In this document: positions 58,644 through 64,000 of the stretch, one piece after another
How positions within the stretch are numbered: the first letter of the stretch is position 1
Layout: each line of letters starts with the position of its first letter
NCBI RefSeq assembly: GCF_005473905.2
Contig: NZ_CP061336.1
Span: forward strand, 310,001-374,000
Direction: 5' to 3'
Length of the DNA: 64,000 bases
From: Ruminiclostridium herbifermentans
GTDB taxonomy: Bacteria > Bacillota > Clostridia > Acetivibrionales > DSM-1351
Position numbers and translations under genes: made by a program
The notes under the pieces: model-generated
Databases searched by the model: none
What the model saw: only the letters and a program-made list of their open reading frames with translations
What the model was told of the DNA's origin: nothing

Positions 58644-61600
58644 ATGGGGTATAGTGTGTTTGATATTGGAAGTACAGTAGATGATAGATTTAAGGTTTTG
58701 GAAATAATCGGAGAAGGAGTAACCAGTTATGTTCTGAAGGTTTATGACTTTCATTTGAACAGGGAATTTGCTTTAAAGGTATTAAAGCCTCAGATTACAT
58801 CTAACTACATAGAACATATTATACGATTTAAAAAGGAAGCTGCTATTATCAATAGTTTTGATCACCCCAATATCGTAAAAACCTATGGTATTGGAGAATT
58901 TAACGGATTTCCTTATGTAATTATGGAATTACTTAATGGAAATAATCTATCTTCTAAATTAATTGACAACAAACCCATAAAAATAAATGAGGCTTTAGAA
59001 ATAGCTCTATATATCGCAAAGGCACTTGAATATGTACATGGTAAGGGAATTATCCATAGAGATATTAAGCCAGCTAATATATTTATTACTGAGAACGAAG
59101 CAGATTACTCCAAAAGTGTTAAGGTTCTTGATTTTGGCGTATCTATTTTAATGGATTCAACAGAACTGAAAACCCCATTAGCCATAGCAGGCACATGGGC
59201 ATATATGTCACCTGAGGCTATTGGAATTGTAAATAAAGTGTTAGACGAGAGAAGTGATATATATTCTTTTGGAATATTAGTTTATCATATGTTTACAGGT
59301 AAAGCTCCTATTTCTGGAGATGATATAAATACAATTATTCACATGCATGCGGCCTTTAATCCACCGAATCCAAGTGAAGTTAATCCGGAGATTGATAGTA
59401 CCCTAGAAAAGATTATTTTAAGGCTTATAGCTAAGGATCCAGAACAACGATATTCAACGATATCAGGCTTTATTTATGATTTAAACAGATACATAAATGG
59501 TGGAAGAAATTTCAATATTGGTTGTAAAGATAAGAAGAAAAGAGTTAGCTCTTATATCAGTATGATAGAACGTGAGCGGGAAACTCAGATGCTTATAGAG
59601 GCGATAACAAATGCTTCTAATAGAAAGGGAAGTACAGTATTAATTGCAGGTGAATCAGGTGTTGGAAAAAGTAGATTAGTGAGAGAAATAAGAAGCTATG
59701 TTTATAAAAATAATGGGCTGTTTCTAAAGGGAAGATGTATAAATAATGAAAACAAAAATCCTTATCAGCCCTTTAAAGATATAATAGATGATTATATAAA
59801 CAAATATATTGATTATGATACTGATGTTCAGTTTGCGGAGACAAAACGGTTAAGAAATGTTTTAGGAACTTTGGGTGGATGCATAACCACATTAAATCCT
59901 CGCGCTGTAAGAATATTAGGTGAAACTGACCATTTATCTTCTTTAGAACCAGCTCGAGAACTCAAAAGGTTTTTGATAACAGTAACTGACTTTTTTTTGA
60001 ATTTAGTTCCTGAAAATAGATTTTGCGTGATTTTAATTGATGACCTTCAGTGGGCCGATTCAGGTTCACTAAATATTTTGGAGGAAATTGTAAAGAGAGT
60101 TTTTAAGTCAAATCTTTTGATTGTTGGTACTTTTAGAGATGATGAGGTGGCGGAAAATAGCGGAATCAAAAAAATATACATGAAAAATGCTACGTCACAA
60201 GCCATTCAGCTTATAAAGCTGTATCCTCTAAGCCACGAGGGGATAGGAAAGCTAGTTGAGTTAGGTATTGGAAAATATATAGATGATTTGCCTGGTTTTT
60301 CAAAATACGTATATATAAAATCTGGAGGAAATCCTTTATATGCAACTAATTTGATTAGAACTCTGGAAGAAAATTCGATATTAGTTTTTGAAGAAGATAG
60401 ATGGATATTAAATTGGGAAGCGCTTAATGATTTTGATTTACCTGAAAATATTGTAGGTATTGTACTTAAAAGATTGGCAAAAATATCATCTAATCAGCGC
60501 AGCATTCTAGAAAAAGCGGCTATTATAGGAAGAAATTTTGATGCTGGCATTTTAGAGATGCTTTCTGGTATAGGATGGACAGAACTTGTTAATATTTTAG
60601 ACAAAATTAGTGAAATACAAATTATAGAACCTTTAGCCCCAAAAGGCATGTACAAATTTACTCATGATCGCATAAGAGATGCAGTTCTAGAAAAAATGCA
60701 TGTTGAGGAGAGGAGAAAACTACATTATAATCTGGCGGAAATCTTGGAGAATTTAAGTGAGGGTGATAAAGAGCGCTACTTCTTTGACATTGTACATCAC
60801 TATATAAAGAGTTGTGATAGAAAAAAGGCTCTAAAATATGTTATTCCTGCTGCTTATAAATCAAAAGAATCATTTGCAACTGAGGATGCATTACGATACT
60901 TTAAATTAGCTGAGGAATATATGGAACAAGATAAACAACTCAGCCCAAAAGACTTCATATACATATATAATGATATGGTAGAGGCATATATTATTGTTGG
61001 TGACAGTGATAAGGCTGTACATATTGCAAAGAAAATACTGCCATTTTATGAAAATGTACTTGATAGAGCAAAAATTTTAAGTAAGATTGGTTCTGCTTAT
61101 TTGAAAAAAGGCAATTTTAAAGAGGGACAAACCTATCTTATTGAGGCACTCAATCTTCTTGGAGAAGAAATACCTAATGATAAGATAAATCTGAGATTTG
61201 CGCTTGTAAAGGAATATTTAAAGTTAGTTTTATACAATATATTTTTTGTAAGTACTATATTTAATAGAAGTGAAAAGGATTTTAGCGAAGAAGAAAAAGA
61301 AAAACTTATTATATTTTACCCCTTGTGCTGGTCATATGCTGTTAGTAATCCTAGTAAAATAAGGCTTATTTCAATAAAGGGTAAGAATATAGTTAGAAGG
61401 AGATTGGCTGGAAACAGAGAAATTTGTGTACTCTATACGGGCTATGCCATGCAAAATGCCATAAATGGAAACTATAAAAGAGCAATGAAATTTCATGAAA
61501 TTGCTTTGCAGATGAAAAAGGAACTTGGTGATAAATATGGTATTGCTCATAGTTTGCAGCTTATTGCATATGTACACTTGTGGCAAGGCAACTATCAACG

Positions 61601-63767
61601 TTCTATGGACTCGGTGATGGAGTCTACGGAGTTATTTAAACAAGTTGGTGATGTATGGGAATATTCTGCAAACTTAGGCATTCTTGGCTCTATATATCAT
61701 TATACTGGCAACTATGCAAAAGCTTGTGAAAGATATAATCAGTATATTGAAATGTCTAATAATATTGAAAATTATTATGGTATTTGCTTTGGGAAAGCAA
61801 GGCTTGCATGGTGCTATATAGAAAAGGGAGAGTATGAAAAGGCCATGGTAGTTGCTAATCAGTCAATTGAGATTGGAGAGAATGAGAAACTATGGTATCC
61901 TTACTGTTTAGCGATATATTGTGTAGGAGTTATACATTGTGAAAAGAAAGAATATCAAAAGGCTGTAGAGTATTTTGAAAGAGCAGTTGAGATTGACAAA
62001 AAGTATAGTCTGAATAAGGAAAGTATAGGAAATGCTTATGTAATGCTAGCCCAGACATACTTGGCGTTATTGAAATCAACGCATACATTGCGAAAGGATT
62101 TTAATAATAAAGAATTAAGCAAAGTTTTAAAAGCATGTATTGTTGCTATGAATATTACTCGCATATGGCCTAATATTTATGGTGCTTCATTAAGAGTCAT
62201 GGCAGGATACTATGCTTTAAGAAAGAAGAATAGGATTTCTGAAAAGTTATATAAAAAAAGTATTAGACACTATAAAGCAATGAATAGGAGATATGAACTA
62301 GGATACAGTTTGTTTGAATACGCAGGTTTTCTTAAAAACATTAAAAGGGAAAATGACTATCATAGAAATATCAAAAAAGCCTATGATATATTTGCTGAAA
62401 TAGGGGCTAAAGAGTACATAAAAAAATGCGACGAAGCAATAGGATGCAATTTAGAAAAATTCTATGGACATAATGAAGACAAAAATATAGATTTGCTGAT
62501 TGCAAGCAATAAATTTGATGCTATTGTTAGGACAGGCCGTGTTATAAGTTCAATATTAGATATTGACATACTGCTTGAAAAAATAATGGATAATGCTATC
62601 GAGTTATTAGGAGCACAGAGGGGTATTGTGCTGCTCTATCCAGAGAAAGGCGAAAAAAAGCTTGAAGTAAATGTTGTACGAAATATTAATGGTTATGAAA
62701 TAACAAATTCATCATATGAGTTAAGTAAAAAAATTATTTCACAGGTTGAAAAGGAGTTAAAACCTATTATCATTTATGATGCATTGGCGGATAGTCAACT
62801 AAATATGCAGCACAGTGTTATTTCTCAGGAAATTAGATCTGTTATTTGTGCTCCAATTATAAATAAAAAAGAACTTTTAGGAGTAATTTATCTCGATAAT
62901 AAGCTAATGTCAGGATTATTTGATGAGGAAGACAAAAAGGCTTTAGAGTTGATTTGCAGTCAGGCAGGAGTATCAATTGAAAATGCGCGCCTTTATAAAC
63001 GCTTGAAAAAATATTCCGAGGAGATTGAGAAGTGGAGTTTTACCCTTGAACAAAAAGTCTGTGAAAGGACGGAGCAGTTAAATAAAAAGAACGAAGAACT
63101 TGAATATATGATCAAGCAATTAAGAGAGTATACAAAAGTAGTTGAGGAATTGGCTGCCGAAAAAGAAAGGAATAGGATGGCCAGGGACCTTCATGATACA
63201 CTAGGTTATGCTATGACCTTAATAATAACACAACTTGAGGTTTGCAGCAGGACATGCCTTGAAGACCCTAAAAAGGCAGTGGAAAAAATAGATGCTGTAA
63301 ATCATACTGCAAAGGCAGGACTAAGAGAATTAAGAAGATCGATTAAGGGTTTTGGACCTAAAGATCTTGAAGAAAATAATTTAATTAATTCTCTACGAAA
63401 ACTAGTTATAGATTATAGTTATTTAGGAATAGAAATAGACCTGAATATTGACGACGATAGAACTAGATTTTTATCTGAATATAACGAGATTATATATAGA
63501 ATTTGTCAAGAGGCTATTACAAATGCTGTACGTCACGGAAAAGCGAAAAAGGTAATAATATCACTTGTTATTGAAAAGGATTCTATTAGACTTTTTATAA
63601 TAGACAATGGCATTGGCAGTAGTCATATAAAAAAAGGCATGGGGTTAATTGGAATGGAACAAAGGGTTAAAGCGGTTAATGGAAAACTTATTTATGGTTC
63701 TAGCGGTGAAGGTGGATTTAATTTGAATGTTTATATTCCTTTAGAAGAGGAGGTTCATTGCGATTGA
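58644..63767 (+). CDS. Ser/Thr kinase-ATPase-TPR-GAF-histidine kinase hybrid
   Basis: 1707 residues. In order: Ser/Thr kinase (10-285; IIGEGVTSYV loop, ALKVLK Lys, IIHRDIKPANIF, VLDFGVS, GTWAYMSPEA), AAA/STAND-type ATPase (about 300-650; AGESGVGKSRLVREI Walker A, VILIDDLQWADS Walker B), TPR repeats (about 720-1250), GAF domain (about 1310-1450), a short coiled coil, then a NarL-type histidine kinase (RMARDLHDTLGYAMTL H box near 1515, EAITNAVRHGKAKK N box, DNGIGSS and KGMGLIGMEQRV). Both kinases look intact. ATG 58644 has a weak ribosome site; GTG 58656 is possible. The response regulator follows with overlap. Confidence 0.92.
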   Translation: MGYSVFDIGSTVDDRFKVLEIIGEGVTSYVLKVYDFHLNREFALKVLKPQITSNYIEHIIRFKKEAAIINSFDHPNIVKTYGIGEFNGFPYVIMELLNGNNLSSKLIDNKPIKINEALEIALYIAKALEYVHGKGIIHRDIKPANIFITENEADYSKSVKVLDFGVSILMDSTELKTPLAIAGTWAYMSPEAIGIVNKVLDERSDIYSFGILVYHMFTGKAPISGDDINTIIHMHAAFNPPNPSEVNPEIDSTLEKIILRLIAKDPEQRYSTISGFIYDLNRYINGGRNFNIGCKDKKKRVSSYISMIERERETQMLIEAITNASNRKGSTVLIAGESGVGKSRLVREIRSYVYKNNGLFLKGRCINNENKNPYQPFKDIIDDYINKYIDYDTDVQFAETKRLRNVLGTLGGCITTLNPRAVRILGETDHLSSLEPARELKRFLITVTDFFLNLVPENRFCVILIDDLQWADSGSLNILEEIVKRVFKSNLLIVGTFRDDEVAENSGIKKIYMKNATSQAIQLIKLYPLSHEGIGKLVELGIGKYIDDLPGFSKYVYIKSGGNPLYATNLIRTLEENSILVFEEDRWILNWEALNDFDLPENIVGIVLKRLAKISSNQRSILEKAAIIGRNFDAGILEMLSGIGWTELVNILDKISEIQIIEPLAPKGMYKFTHDRIRDAVLEKMHVEERRKLHYNLAEILENLSEGDKERYFFDIVHHYIKSCDRKKALKYVIPAAYKSKESFATEDALRYFKLAEEYMEQDKQLSPKDFIYIYNDMVEAYIIVGDSDKAVHIAKKILPFYENVLDRAKILSKIGSAYLKKGNFKEGQTYLIEALNLLGEEIPNDKINLRFALVKEYLKLVLYNIFFVSTIFNRSEKDFSEEEKEKLIIFYPLCWSYAVSNPSKIRLISIKGKNIVRRRLAGNREICVLYTGYAMQNAINGNYKRAMKFHEIALQMKKELGDKYGIAHSLQLIAYVHLWQGNYQRSMDSVMESTELFKQVGDVWEYSANLGILGSIYHYTGNYAKACERYNQYIEMSNNIENYYGICFGKARLAWCYIEKGEYEKAMVVANQSIEIGENEKLWYPYCLAIYCVGVIHCEKKEYQKAVEYFERAVEIDKKYSLNKESIGNAYVMLAQTYLALLKSTHTLRKDFNNKELSKVLKACIVAMNITRIWPNIYGASLRVMAGYYALRKKNRISEKLYKKSIRHYKAMNRRYELGYSLFEYAGFLKNIKRENDYHRNIKKAYDIFAEIGAKEYIKKCDEAIGCNLEKFYGHNEDKNIDLLIASNKFDAIVRTGRVISSILDIDILLEKIMDNAIELLGAQRGIVLLYPEKGEKKLEVNVVRNINGYEITNSSYELSKKIISQVEKELKPIIIYDALADSQLNMQHSVISQEIRSVICAPIINKKELLGVIYLDNKLMSGLFDEEDKKALELICSQAGVSIENARLYKRLKKYSEEIEKWSFTLEQKVCERTEQLNKKNEELEYMIKQLREYTKVVEELAAEKERNRMARDLHDTLGYAMTLIITQLEVCSRTCLEDPKKAVEKIDAVNHTAKAGLRELRRSIKGFGPKDLEENNLINSLRKLVIDYSYLGIEIDLNIDDDRTRFLSEYNEIIYRICQEAITNAVRHGKAKKVIISLVIEKDSIRLFIIDNGIGSSHIKKGMGLIGMEQRVKAVNGKLIYGSSGEGGFNLNVYIPLEEEVHCD

Positions 63768-64000
63768 TAAAAGTGCTGATTACAGAGGATAAGCGGTTAA
63801 TAGGCGAAGGGTTTAAATTTATTATTGAGAGTGATGAAGAGATTAATGTTGTTGGACTAGCTTTGAATGGTTATGAGGCACTTGAGATGTGTAAAATACA
63901 CAAACCAGATCTTGTGCTTATGGACTTGAAAATGCCTTGTTGCGACGGAATTGAAGGAACGAAATTGATAAAGTCTTTTTCAGCTAACATAAAGGTTCTT
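63764..64000 (+). CDS. NarL-family response regulator, 5' part
   Basis: Cut by the window end; 79 codons visible. TTG start overlaps the kinase stop (TTGA), ribosome site AGAGGAGG. Receiver domain: KVLITEDKRLIGEGFKFII with the acidic pair ED, and LVLMDLKMPCCDGIEGTKLIK with the phosphoryl Asp near residue 54. The expected C-terminal LuxR HTH lies outside. It is the direct partner of the hybrid kinase. Confidence 0.88.
   Translation, partial: MIKVLITEDKRLIGEGFKFIIESDEEINVVGLALNGYEALEMCKIHKPDLVLMDLKMPCCDGIEGTKLIKSFSANIKVL

Overview
The window is AT-rich DNA from a Gram-positive, spore-forming anaerobe of the class Clostridia, probably near Ruminiclostridium/Clostridium cellulolyticum (genus inferred from gene content and codon use only). 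Evidence: a sigma-H gene with a TTG start, the Firmicute order cysE-cysS-mrnC-rlmB-(yacP)-sigH, strong GGAGG ribosome sites, T-tailed terminators and typical low-GC tRNAs.

Host part 1 (1-14063): end of an O-acetylhomoserine sulfhydrylase gene (metY), homoserine O-acetyltransferase (metA), a DUF6062 gene behind four 93-bp tandem repeats, an OGG/AlkA-type DNA glycosylase, a DUF3343 protein, a probable structured RNA, cysE, cysS, an NlpC/P60 protein, exonuclease III, a DnaA-box cluster, Mini-ribonuclease 3, an rRNA methyltransferase, a decayed yacP/rae1 pseudogene, sigH, tRNA-Gly(CCC) and tRNA-Thr(GGT).

Prophage (14064-54235): about 40 kb integrated in the 3' half of tRNA-Thr. The 48-bp core is repeated exactly at 14016-14063 and 54188-54235. 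Layout: tyrosine integrase; a complete agr-type quorum-sensing cassette (agrB-agrD rightward, agrA-agrC leftward, sharing one terminator); a lysogeny switch of two divergent XRE regulators with five 17-bp TATCGC-N5-GCGATA operators, one at the agrAC promoter; an early region (AbrB-like, ParB-like, HUH Rep-like, VRR-NUC, DUF4406, PAPS-reductase-family); a patchy region with small peptide genes, a duplicated gene start and a stop-interrupted gene; a late regulator and second tyrosine recombinase; then lambda-type packaging genes (Nu1/GpA), portal, protease-capsid fusion and a P2/Mu-like contractile tail (sheath, tube, frameshifted chaperone, tape measure, X, D, U, W, J, I, fibre). Lysis genes, a Dam methylase and a two-gene leftward accessory operon complete it.

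Host part 2 (54236-64000): the displaced tRNA terminator, a tRNA fragment in inverted orientation, gene remnants, two secreted proteins, a PepSY protein, a frameshifted acetyltransferase, and a 1707-residue Ser/Thr kinase-ATPase-TPR-GAF-histidine kinase hybrid followed by its response regulator (cut by the window end).

The most interesting reading is that this temperate myophage carries its own peptide quorum-sensing circuit placed under its lysogeny repressor, so the prophage could sense the density of lysogens. Second is a leftward transcription unit at about 27425-27700 with a near-consensus promoter, a folded leader and a 34-residue peptide.
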